Shown piece by piece: positions 23,906-34,301 of a DNA stretch of 64,000 nucleotides. Origin of the DNA: Anaeramoeba flamelloides (taxonomy: Eukaryota; Metamonada; Anaeramoebidae); contig JANTQA010000012.1 in the NCBI GenBank assembly GCA_027625915.1, forward strand, positions 14,036,501 through 14,100,500, written 5' to 3'. How positions within the stretch are numbered: position 1 is the first letter of the stretch; every line of letters starts with the position of its first letter. The position numbers and the translations under genes are program-made. The notes beneath the pieces were generated by a model. The model worked only from the letters and a program-made list of their open reading frames with translations. It searched no databases and had not been told where the DNA came from.

Positions 23906-24206
23906 TAATAAAAATCATTGTAGAGAAATTTTAATTATTTCTATTGTAATTTTATTTGGATCTTCATTAGGGGGGCCAAAACGAACATTGTTGTTTTTTG
24001 AGCTAAATTTATTCCTAATAATTTTATTTTTTCAATTTTTAAGAAAATATATTGATTTATTTGTTTTATTGCTCGCGGTGATCAACTATTCCTATATATA
24101 CATTGCTCAACGTTTTTTTTTTTTTTTTCATTTTTTTCTTCAAAGGTGAGTGAATAAAAAAATAATTGAAATTTGAAAAAAAATACCACCTGATCAAATA
24201 AAGTTT

Positions 24207-24655
24207 CTATATATCCCTTAGCTCCCCAAATATACTAAAAACATTTCAAACAAAAATTTTAATTTGAAATATTATCAAAGGATTTAATGAGATAGAATTG
24301 ATAAACAATTACAGTCAGTTTCTTTTTTAACGCACAAACTTTCAACGAAATTTAAGGCACAAAAAAATCTCAAATTAAGGCACAAAATTTGTTATTTTTT
24401 TTTTTACAATTTATTTTACTAGAATCTGAATTTTGTGCCTTAATTTGAGGTTTTTATTGTACCTTAAATTTCATTGAAAGTTTGTGCCTTAAAAGTGAAA
24501 CTGACTGTATCTTAGAAAGAAAATTTTATAATTAAAAATTGTTTAGTTACTTACACTAAAAAATAACTTGAAAAAAAATTTAGAACATTCGGTATTTTTT
24601 TTTGGTGATTGTGATTTTATTATTTTTTCAAATTTTGTAAAAATAAATATTTTTT
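24207..24655 (+). repeat. Dispersed repeat (family C), copy 1, carrying a MITE-A
   Basis: Closely matches 40798-41065, from ATCCCTTAG through CAAATATACTAAAAACATTT to TTGTGATTTTATTATTTTT. The only large difference is the MITE-A at 24312-24507, which is absent from the other copy. Confidence 0.75.
24312..24507. mobile_element. MITE-A copy 4
   Basis: A 196-bp palindrome bounded by TA (24310-24311, 24508-24509). The matching repeat at 40798-41065 shows the empty site: AAACAATTATCTTAGAAAG there versus AAACAATTA-element-TATCTTAGAAAG here. This proves insertion with duplication of TA. Confidence 0.95.
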
Positions 24656-24930
24656 TTTTGAAAAGTTTGTCTAGACATCAAAAACCTCTTAGTTTTAACA
24701 TTTAAAACACATCATACTTTACTGAGAATTTTTTGGGGTCCTTTGCACCCCAAAATTGCCTAAAATACTTGATTAAATAATTTATTCATTACAAAAGTTA
24801 TTTTGACATCAAATAGAAAATTTGTTATTTCTATTGATTAACATTCAATATCAATATTATATTAGATTCTAAATAATTTATAAATAAAAAAAAAATATAA
24901 AATAAATTTGAAAAAAAAATAATATATTTT

Positions 24931-25834
24931 TTTTATTGTTGAGCAGAGGCGATTCAACAAAATTACCTCCTATTTGCCTGAAACTCTAAAATTGTATTTA
25001 GGGTTTTTTTTATCCTAACTGTAATGTAAGCAGGATTACAGCTCAAAGGATATCTTTTCTTTAAAAAATGAAAAGAATAAATTATTTCGGAAAAAAGACA
25101 AGAAAAAGAGAGAGAAAAACAAAGAAATGAAATAGAGAAAAAAAAAGAATTAAAAAAGTAAAAATTTAATTGAAAAGTTGAATTTGTGTACACCAAGTGT
25201 TTAATGGGCTGGTGGTTGTTTCCTTTTATGTCGTTTTTTTTTGGATCGCCACCATAGGTTGTTTTAATAAAGAGTTCTAAATATTTGAACAACTATAGAT
25301 CAAATGAAAAAGGCTGTTTATTAAATTTTGATTTAGAACTTTATAGATGGGTTGAATCTAAAAAGCTCTGGTTTTTAAGAATAAGATTTGGTTTTCGAAA
25401 TTTTCTTTTCAGTTGCTTTGCTTTTTTTTTTTTTTTTTTTTTTTGTGTTATTTTTTTTTTTATTATTTTATTTTTTTTTTTTTTTTGTAAGTTTCCCAAA
25501 TCTTGTTTTCGCAAAATCCTAGTACAAGATACCGACTCGACAGCAAAAACCCAGTCAAAGTAACGACTCGACAGATAGTACGGAAAGTTCAATTCGGTTC
25601 ACTTTGGTTGGTTTCAGATCGCATTCGTTGGATTCAGTTCAGTTGCATAAGTCCTCGTCGAAGATCTGATCATGAACAAGTTTGGTTGGGTTAGTTATGA
25701 ACAGATCAACCAATTCTTATAATGATTTTTTATACTTTTTACCTTTCCCAAACACCTAAAAACAAAAGAGAAGGAACATAGAGCCCAAGCAACTTAAGAA
25801 AGGAAATTTGGAAAAGGTAAAAAGTATAAAAAAT
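24931..25834 (-). mobile_element. Composite retroposon (family E), copy 2
   Basis: Full unit in minus orientation; its poly(A) appears as T-run and TATTGTTGAG at the left. Flanks share an imperfect A6TAATAT(AT)T5 duplication (24914-24930 and 25835-25850). At the right end, TATACTTTTTACCTTTCCC near 25731 and GGAAAAGGTAAAAAGTATA near 25810 form a terminal hairpin of about 110 bp, also present in copy 3 but degraded in copy 1. Confidence 0.8.
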
Positions 25835-25850
25835 AAAAAATAATATTTTT

Positions 25851-26561
25851 TTCATTGTAAAATTTTACAATTTTTTCAAAAAGATTTTTTTTCAATTTTA
25901 AATGATTTGGCCAATCGTTCGAGTCAGATTAATAATTGATTTTTTTTTATTATTTTTATTTTTTATGATTTTTTTATTTTTGACTTTTTAAAATTTAGAC
26001 ATAAAATAAACAATATTATTGAATTAGAGACAATATATCAGAACTTATTTAACAAGATCAGGATTAATTTATAAAGGAAAATGTCAAATTTCGCAAATAT
26101 ATTATTCATAATTTTACCAATAACAAAATGCAATAAAAAAAATTTGGTTTCGGAGATTATTTTATGATATTGGAATAATATTTAAAAGTTATTTTTTATT
26201 TTTTTATAAAATTTAGGTATAATCATTTTATCGATTAAAAAGTAATTTATATTTGTTTTATTCCAATTTAAAGAATGAAATTATTTCACATTTTTTTTTT
26301 GTTTTGTTTTTCAATTATTATCTATTGCTTAAATAAAAGTTTTAAAAAATTAATCATATGAAAAATTTAATTTTGGCCTAAAGAAATGTTTTTCATTTTT
26401 CTCTTGATTTGATATTTATTGAAATTTTTTCTAAAAAAAAATGAATTTTTTTGAGTAATTTATTTTTTTATTTATTTATATTTTTATCATAAAATTAGCA
26501 ATACTGTTTGATTATTATTATTAATAAATCAATGTGTTGAGTTTTGAATTACTATAACTGG
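25851..26561. other. AT-rich intergenic DNA between two retroposon copies
   Basis: No gene or shared repeat recognised. Confidence 0.4.
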
Positions 26562-26580
26562 AATAAAATTTCTGATTTTT

Positions 26581-27479
26581 TTTTTTTTTTTTTTATTGTT
26601 GAGGAGAGGTGATTCAACAAAATTACCTCCTATTTGCCTGAAACTCTAAAATTGTATTTAGGGTTTTTTTATCCTAACTGTAATGTAAGCAGGATTACAG
26701 CTCAAAGGATATCTTTTCTTTAAAAAATGAAAAGAATAAATTATTTCGGAAAAAAGACAAGAAAAAGAGAAAGAAAAGCAAGAAATGAAAGAGAGTCAAA
26801 AAATAATCGAAAAAAGAAAAAACTTTCAGTGAAAAGTTTTTTTTTGTGCCACAAGTGTTGAATGGGCTGGTGGTTGTTTCCTTTTATGTCGTTTTTTTTG
26901 GATCGCCACCATAGGTTGTTTTAATAAAGAGTTCTAAATATTTGAACAACTATAGATCAAATGAAAAAGGCTGTTTATTAAATTTTGATTTAGAACTTTA
27001 TAGATGGGTTGAATCTATAAAGTGCTGAGTTTTTAAGAATAAGATTTGGTTTTCGAAATTTTCTTTTCAGTTGCTTTGCTTTTTTTTTTTTTTTTTTTTT
27101 TGTGTTATTTTTTTTTTTTTTTGTAAGTTTCCCAAATCTTGTTTTCGCAAAATCCCAGTACAAGATACCGACTCGACAGCAAAAACCCAGTCAAAGTAAC
27201 GACTCGACAGATAGTACGGAAAGTTCAATTCGGTTCACTTTGGTTGGTTTCAGATCGCATTCGTTGGATTCAGTTCAGTTGCATAAGTCCAGCTCAATTC
27301 GTCGAAGATCTGATCATGAACAAGTTTGGTTGGGTTAGTCATGATCAGGTCAACCAATTCTTATAATGATTTTTTATACTTTTTACCTTTCCCAAACACC
27401 TAAAAAAAACAAAAAGAGAAAGAACATAGAGCCCAAGTAACTTAAGAAGGGAAATTTGGAAAAGGTAAAAAGTATAAAA
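26581..27479 (-). mobile_element. Composite retroposon (family E), copy 3
   Basis: Full unit in minus orientation with a perfect 19-bp target duplication, AATAAAATTTCTGATTTTT, at 26562-26580 and 27480-27498. A poly(A) end next to a long direct duplication is the mark of target-primed reverse transcription by a LINE machinery. The copy is nearly identical to copy 2, so insertion is recent. Confidence 0.9.
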
Positions 27480-27498
27480 AATAAAATTTCTGATTTTT

Positions 27499-27924
27499 AA
27501 AATTAAAATAAAAATAAAAATCTTTAAAAAAAATGTAAAAATGAATAATTATTATTTTTTTTTCCAATTTCAAAAAAAAAAATACAATAACTAACTACTT
27601 TATCTTTGAACTATTTTGACTTTTTATTACAATTAAAATCTGGATTAAAGACAAATAAGAAAATTAATATATTAGTACATCAATATCATTTTAAATCTAA
27701 TTTAAAAAACTTGATGAAATTTAGGCAAATCCGGGGTGCTAAGGGATAAATATATATAATAATCCAGATTTGAAAGGAAATTAAATGCACTGCATATTTA
27801 TGGCCAAATTTCCAACTATTATTTTTAAATTTAAAGAAAATTGAGAAAAAACATTCAAATAAAAGAAAATATGAAGAAAATTGGAATTTTTTTTAAAAAG
27901 AATATAAAAAAAATTAGTTTTCAA
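27499..27924. other. AT-rich intergenic DNA
   Basis: No gene. A short GGGTGCTAAGGGATA near 27737 is the complement of the left edge of family C (ATCCCTTAGCACCCC), perhaps a fragment of it. Confidence 0.4.
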
Positions 27925-28985
27925 TGAAGTGGATACATTTTACCAGTTTGAAAAAAATTAATTGTAACAACCTTACTGAAAAAAGATTTTTTGAGTGTCA
28001 TTGGATATTGAAACTTTGAAACTCAAAATACCCTTTACTACTCTTTTTGTGTTAAGAAAGCGAACCCAAAGTAATTCAAATTTGAATATTTAATTTTTCA
28101 ATGTTTTGAACACATTTTTTAACAAAATTTTTAGTTTTATTAAATTAGGTTTTGGATCTTGAAATGTCTTTATGATGAATGAGTGAAATTAATCAAAAAA
28201 ATAAATCAAAAAATAGACCCGAGAAGGGGTGTATTTCGAACAAATATTTTCAATTAGAAAACCAAACACGAAAGATAATGTTTCCACATAAAGTTTTTTG
28301 AAATTAAGAATGAAAAAAAAAATGTCAAACAAAGTCTATTTTCGAAGATTTGTTTTCTACAAGTTCAAAATTTTTATGGATCTCGACAATTTATTTCCTT
28401 GGATTTCTCACACCATTACTATTTATTATTATTTTACAAAACATTTGAAAATAATTTTTTTTTCAAAAATTTATTTTCTAATATTTTTATCAAACCAAGC
28501 CAACATAAAGGATACTTTGGTAAAATTAAATTTTGGAATTGAAATTCTCAAAATTAAAAAACAATTACAAAAAATCCAACCCAAAATCAAAGAAAACATG
28601 GTCCAAAATTCCAATCAGAATTCAGAATTTTTTTTGATTTATCAATTTAATTGAATTGAAATAATTATCAAATCAAACAAATACGTTCAATAAATCTTTA
28701 TTTCTAAAGAAAAATTCAAAAAATATCCTATTGTCTCAACAAAAACTAGAATTATATGAAATAAATGAAAATAGATTTTTTAGATTCATTTTGGGGATTC
28801 TTGAGAAATAAAAAGTTATTTGTGAATCAAAAATTTTCCAAACAAAAGTTTTTCCAATCAAAATGAAAAATAAAACTCAAGTAAAAAATAAGTTATTGTA
28901 TCAAATATTACAGATAAGATAAAAAAATGTTTTTATTTTATTTTTTTTTTTCAAACTCAATTTTTTCATTTTTTTGATTTCCATT
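27925..28985 (+). repeat. Dispersed repeat (family D), copy 1
   Basis: About 1 kb that matches 52775-54015 in the same orientation (TTTTTTGAGTG, ATATTGAAACTTTGAAAC, GGTGTGTATTT, ATTAATCAAA, TTTCCAAACAAAAGT). Copies are clearly diverged. The 118-codon frame at 28298-28654 is not kept in the second copy, so it is not taken as a gene. Confidence 0.6.
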
Positions 28986-29157
28986 TTTTAATTGGTATGT
29001 CAATATATTATACTAGGGTATATCTCACTCTCAGTATTTATTAAAATATAATTCTGAAAACAGCAATAGGGTTTTAATATAGTCTCTGATTTGATATTTA
29101 GTTTGGGGTTAAAAAACCGAGGAAGAAAACGATAATTTTTTAAAAAATTACCTTTCT

Positions 29158-29534
29158 CACTAGTGCAAATATGGAATGTTGTAAAAAATAAAGTTTTTAC
29201 AATTTTCGAGATAAATAAAGAGTTCCATGTATTTATCCTAAATTTTGGTTATAGTAAATAAAACACCCGGTTTGATTTTTGAGCTCAAAGGGATTTTCAA
29301 TATAAAATTTTCTATAAATACCAATACTTTGTTTAAAAAATCATTTTTTTTAAAAAAAAATAGAGATTGGTATTCACCAAACAATTTTTTGATAAATAAT
29401 TATTATTAGTCAATTAAGATAATCAGATAATTTATTTACTATTCAAAATTTGGATAAATTCATGATAATGTTATTTATCTTGAAAATATTTAAAAACTCT
29501 ATTTTTTTACTACATTCATATTTACACTAATGTG
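29158..29534. mobile_element. TIR element (family B), copy 2
   Basis: Ends are inverted repeats of about 35 bp: CACTAGTGCAAATATGGAAT at the left, and the complement of CATATTTACACTAATGTG at the right. It is about 377 bp and not palindromic inside, unlike copy 1. No coding frame. Confidence 0.65.
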
Positions 29535-29869
29535 ATTAAAAAATAAATTCATTTTTTAATCACTTTTGAACCCACCTTTAAAATTCATATGAAGTTGAAG
29601 ATCGATCAGCGAAAACCAAAAGAGCACGTTACCACACCAAATACCAGATAATGTTTTTTCCATTTCAGGTATTGTAAACTTTAAATTAAATCGAAGTGCC
29701 TCATAAACATAAAAAAATCTTCTAGTAAATTTAAAATCAAATTCAAAAAAAAAAAAACATGGATTGGAATTAAAAAATGAAGTAAAAATCTGAATACTAA
29801 ACTCCTTTTCCACTCATTAGGACTTGGTGCTTTTTTATTGAAAAAATACATTATATTCTTTGATTTTAA

Positions 29870-30040
29870 TCCATTATTCTTCTCAAACTAAAATTTCAAT
29901 TTTTAAATCAAAATCATTTTTTCTTCTCAAAATAATTTTCAATTTTTAAATCAAGATCATTTTTTCTAATTTTTTTATGTTTTTTTTTTATTTTTTCTTT
30001 TCTTTTCTTTTTCACATTTTTTTGTTCTTTTTTTAAGTCA
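29870..30040 (-). repeat. Purine-rich dispersed repeat (family M), copy 3
   Basis: The complement contains AGAAAAAATGATTTTGATTT and TTGAGAAGAATAATGG, as in 8046-8345, with a local duplication of the AATCATTTTTTCT block. Orientation is opposite to the other copies. Confidence 0.45.
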
Positions 30041-30404
30041 ACTTGAAGAAAAAAATGTTTGAAACTCCATTATAATTTTAAGAAAAGTGAGGCTATGTAT
30101 ATTTTTTTTAGAATAAATACACTTATTATTTATCAAATCTATATGATTTATAATTTGAATTTTCAAAAGAATTGAGAAATTTTTGAATCAACTTTTCAAT
30201 AAAAAGAGGCACAAAAATATTTTTTTTAGCATTTTTTTTTTTTTTGAAATCTAGGGTTTGTCCAGGTATTTCTTTTATGAGTATCAAATTTAATCTAAAG
30301 TTTATAATTTCTCTTATTACTAAACAATCATATTTTGGTTGATTCTTAAAAAAATGAATTTTTCATTTTTTTTTCTGTAGACTTTTGAGTAAAATAACAT
30401 CTAT

Positions 30405-31000
30405 AATACCAATCTTACGTTTCAAAATATTTTCCGAAATGAATTATTGTTTTTAAATTGAATGATCCATTTTTCTCATTTTTGAAAAGTTCAAAATCCA
30501 AAATATTTCCAAATTATTTAAAAAAAATTATTTTCTTTGAAAGAAGATTAAAATCTTATTGTTTGTAGAAGGAATTAATACACAAATCAACCTTACAAAC
30601 AAAATCTACTAAGTTCTGAAATAACCCAGTAAAAAAATCTACTTAATTTCAAAAAAAATATAATAATTATTTTAAAATTGAAAAAATATAATTTATTTAT
30701 CCAAAGAACAGATTTTATCAATTTTTTTCAATTTTTTTAAAAAAAAAAATATCAGAAAAAAAAAACCAAACAATTAAATCAAAAATTCTTCGAAAAAATA
30801 CTTTTTTAAAACCTGTAAAATTCCAGGGAATTTATAAATAAATACTTTTTAATTAGAATGCTTTTTATCAATAATTAACAATTCAATCTTAATTTTTTCA
30901 ATGGGTTATTAATAACTCTTAGATTAAAAATATCAATAAACTTCATAATCATTTCTCAATTTTTTAAATATTTTCAAACAAATATTAAGAATTCAAATAA
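30405..31000 (+). repeat. Dispersed repeat (family K), copy 1
   Basis: Weak but ordered similarity to 50075-50880: TTTTCCGAAAT, CATTTTTCTCATTTTT, ACTTAATTTCAAA, AAAATACTTTTTTA, CCTGTAAAATTC, CAATCTTAATT. No inverted ends and no coding frame. Confidence 0.5.
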
Positions 31001-31342
31001 ATTATTCTTCTAAAAAATAATAATAGATATTATCAAATAATTTAAATAATAATAAAATGATTTACTCTTGTGAACTCTTAATATTTGAAATTGAAAATAT
31101 CTAAACTTTTAAATTTTAAAAAATTTTATAAATATATGTGAATAAAATAAATGATCTATTATTTTTTAGATCTTTCAAGAATTCAATATTTGATTTATTT
31201 TTCTTGGTATTTTTAAAATAAGATTAAAGTTTCGAGGTTATTTTTACATACAAACTATCAGAAATTACAAAAAGTGACATTTCTTCAAAATAAAAATCTT
31301 TGGAGAATTTTTCTTTTTCTGTTTTGATCCAAAAAATCAAAA

Positions 31343-31558
31343 AAAAAAAAAAAAAAAGATCTTTTGACTGAAAATTTCATTGATGAAAATGAAATTTTTG
31401 AAAAAAAAAAAAAGTTACATAAAACTACAACTTCAATTATCATTTCATCCTTGTTAATTGAGTTTATTCAAAATATAATCGATATTCCAGTTCTTAAAAA
31501 TCTTGAGGATGTTGTATTTATTGTTGTTAATTGTACATCGATTTTTAAAAGTCTCTAG
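31343..31558 (+). CDS. Possible short exon or ORF, unknown
   Basis: After a long A-run a frame reads about 70 codons (DLLTENFIDENEIFEKKKKL..., ending NCTSIFKSL) to TAG at 31556-31558. It has no ATG start and no clean acceptor. Residue use is more protein-like than in neighbouring DNA, but it is short and the family is unknown. Confidence 0.25.
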   Translation, partial: KKKKKDLLTENFIDENEIFEKKKKLHKTTTSIIISSLLIEFIQNIIDIPVLKNLEDVVFIVVNCTSIFKSL

Positions 31559-31740
31559 TCTAGAAAAAAACGTCTATTTCGGGTAAAAATTTTTAAATGG
31601 ATGTCACAATGAATTTTCGTTAAGCTCAACTTTAGGATATTTTTTGAAGAGATTATAACTAATAGTTTTGAAAACACTCTTATCATCTAAAAAAATCCAA
31701 ACACCGAAAAAAAAAATAACTGATGATAAATATTGAAAGT

Positions 31741-32780
31741 GTACGTCAAGTGCAGTCAAGTGCCTAGCTTTTTTTTAATTTTTGAAATAAACCGAAAATT
31801 TCAAAAATTTTCCGTTTATTACAAAAATAAAAAAAAAAAACCTAACGAAAGTGTCCGTCAAGAGCCTAGCTTTTCTTGAGGTTTTCTGTTTTATTAGTAA
31901 AGTGTTCTAGGTTTTTTTGAGGTTTTCTATTTTATTTGTGAAGTGTTCTAGGTTTTTTTAACTTTGTAAATAAACAGAAAAATTATTAAAATTTTCGGTT
32001 TATTTCTAAAGTAAAAAAAACCTAACGAAAATCCATTGATTTTCTATTCAAATAGAAAACTAAAAAAACCTAACGAAAATCAATTGATTTTCCAAATAAA
32101 TAGAAAACTCAAGAAAAGCTAACGAAAATCTATTGGTTTTCCAAAGAAATAGAAAACTCAAAAAAACCTACAGTCAGTTCCACTTTTAAGGCACAAACTT
32201 TCAACGAAATTTAAGGCACAAAAAAATCTCAAATTAAGGCACAAAATTTGCAATTTTTTTTTTACAAAAATTATTTTACTAGAATCTGAATTTTGTGTAT
32301 TAATTTGAGATTTTTTGTGTGACTTAAATTTCGTTGCAAGTTTGTGCCTTAAAAGTTGAACTGACTGTAACGAAAATCTATTGATTTTTCTAATAAACAG
32401 AAAACTCAAGAAAAGCTAAAGGCCGTTTTCTAAAATTCAAAAGAATTGAGTAAAATCCTTGATTTTATTCAATCTTTTGAATTTTAGAAAACCTAACGTT
32501 AAGTGTCCGTAAAGTGCCTAGCTTTTCCAGAATTTAAAAGAATGGAGAAAAATCATAGATTTTACTCAATTCTTTTAAATTCAGGAAAAGCTAACAGTGG
32601 TTTTTTTTTACTTTTTGAAATAAACTGAAAATTTATAAAAATTTTCTGTTCATTTCAAAATTTAAAAAAAACCTAACGGAAGTGTCCTAGGTTTTCCAGG
32701 ATTCAAAAGAATTGAGTAAAATCTTTGATTTTTCTCTATTCTTTTAAATTCTGGAAAACCTAACGGAAAATCAAAGAAAA
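31741..32780. repeat. Array of adjacent and nested hairpins with a shared spacer
   Basis: Hairpins follow one another at 31764-31843, 31865-32418 (nested), 32425-32492, 32518-32593, 32599-32674 and 32687-32763. Most start CTAGGTTTT or CTAGCTTTT and end AAAACCTAACG or AAAAGCTAACG. The spacers between them resemble AAGTGTCCGTCAAGTGC. Inside 31865-32418 arm segments pair at distance: GCTTTTCTTGAGG with CTCAAGAAAAGC, and GGTTTTTTTGAGG with CTCAAAAAAACC, so arm variants covary. A MITE-A sits in one arm at a CCTAACG boundary. No coding frame. No known repeat class is recognised; a self-nesting foldback element is the likeliest origin. Confidence 0.85.
32171..32367. mobile_element. MITE-A copy 5
   Basis: A 197-bp copy with TA at 32169-32170 and 32368-32369, inserted in the hairpin array. 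Neighbouring array units at about 32065 show the uninterrupted site AAAAAAACCTAACGAAAATC, so this is a second insertion with a visible empty site. Confidence 0.95.
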
Positions 32781-33825
32781 AATATTGTTTTCAAAATATG
32801 TAAATAAATAATTCTTTAATAGTCTGAATAATTGATTACCGATTTGAAAGATATTCATCAGATTTAAAATACTTTTAAAATATAATAAAATGGCTACTTA
32901 TCTATAAGCAAAAAAGTTTTCAAATTTTTTACTATTAAATTTAAAAAAATCTTAATAGAACCTAGAAAATTGGATTTTCCAACTAAAATAGTAAAATATC
33001 TTTAAAAATATTTTTTGATCAAAGATCCTTTATTAACTAATAGTGTTTATTCTTATTGAAGTTATTAAAAAGTGTAAAATTAGTAAATATTTAATTTTTT
33101 TTTGAAAAATTTTTTTCATTATCGTGTTCTCTAAAGTTGATAAATAAAGTTGTATATTGGGTTTAATTGTATCCTTGTTGAAATAATTACTCTGTTACTT
33201 ATAAAAAATAAAATGAATAAGATTTATTAGTCTAATAACGACAATGTTTTAAATTGGAATTCAAAGTATTAAGTGTTTTTATCAAGGTTTGGTGGCTGTC
33301 CAATCTCACAAAATTTTATTCTGTGAGATTCAATAAGGATAAAAAAATATTTTTCCTCTTTTTTCAGCCTCGTTTCTGTGATTTCTGTGATTTCTGTGAT
33401 ATTAAAAAATGAAATTGAAAGTTGGCAAAATCGACTTTTTGTTGAATTACAAACGTAGTGCTTAAAGTAAGTATTTCGGGATTTACAAAAAATTAAAATT
33501 TTAAAAAAATGAAAAGATAAAAATTTGAAAAAAAATAAAAAAAAATAATTTGAGGCAAGAAAGATTACGTGACTGGCCCAAAATCGTGGATTTACTTGTC
33601 AACACGTGAACCAACGTTTGAATTGATCAAAAACTTTTCATCATAATCTTCAGCTTTGAGATCTTGTAGGTGATTTTGTTCGTTTCAAATTTTTTTTAAA
33701 ATAAAGCACCATCAAAATGTTGTCTTCTTGTTTGTGTTCTCATTTGGAATTTGTAATAAGCTCTATGGTGAACATTATTCTTGGACTATCTAAGGCAAAC
33801 ACAAAGTGCTAAGAAATTAAAAGGA
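32781..33825. other. Intergenic DNA with a short coding-like patch
   Basis: Mostly AT-rich without recognised repeats. A threefold TTTCTGTGA tandem lies near 33372-33400. Around 33550-33690 two plus-strand frames (RQERLRDWPKIVDLLVNT and TGPKSWIYLSTREPTFELI) read like protein but are short and overlap. At most this is a gene remnant. Confidence 0.3.
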
Positions 33826-34301
33826 CTGTAGTCAAAATAACCCATGCAAAAAAATTTAATGCGTGTTTCAAAATAAAAAGCGTGTTTTTTTGTTATAGTT
33901 GGCCTATACATTAACCAATCAAAGAAACCAATATAAAACCCTAAAAAAATATGGTAATGGTTTCTTAAAGTTCTATTATTTAAAAAGAAATTCTAAAAAT
34001 GAAGGATCAAATTGGAAAATTTATCTCAAAAAAATAGAGTTAATTTTTTGAGAATTTTAATCAATCAAAAAAACAAACAATTTCAAAAAAATTGAGAATA
34101 TTATGGAAAATTTTCAACTAATTGCATGAATAATTTAAATTTTACTTTAAATATCAAGGAGTTTACTTTCAAAATTTATTTGAACTTAGGTATACTATTT
34201 GATAGTAGATTGGATGTTGCCTTGGTAGAAGAATAAAAAAAAGCACGGACAATATTTTGAAACACGGATTATCGTCGTTGCACGCTTTATTTTGATCACT
34301 G
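33826..34301. mobile_element. Tc1/mariner-like TIR element (family F), copy 2
   Basis: A 476-bp copy in opposite orientation to 17212-17691; ends CTGTAGTCAAAATAA and the complement of CAGTGATCAAAATAAAGCGT. The TA duplication is degraded on the left. The internal 79-codon frame of copy 1 is disturbed here, for example in the A-run of the segment TCTCAAAAAAATAGAG. Confidence 0.85.

Noticed and set aside
28298-28654. A 118-codon frame in family D
   Set aside because: The frame is not kept in the second copy at 52775-54015, so it is unlikely to be coding.
32158-32409. Recurrent open frames (LCLNLRFFCALNF...) over MITE-A copies
   Set aside because: They are by-products of the palindrome; ends and frames differ between copies and there is no transposase motif.
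31741-32780. CRISPR-like array
   Set aside because: Repeats are palindromic and nested with unequal spacing, spacers are similar rather than unique, and the context is eukaryotic with no cas genes.
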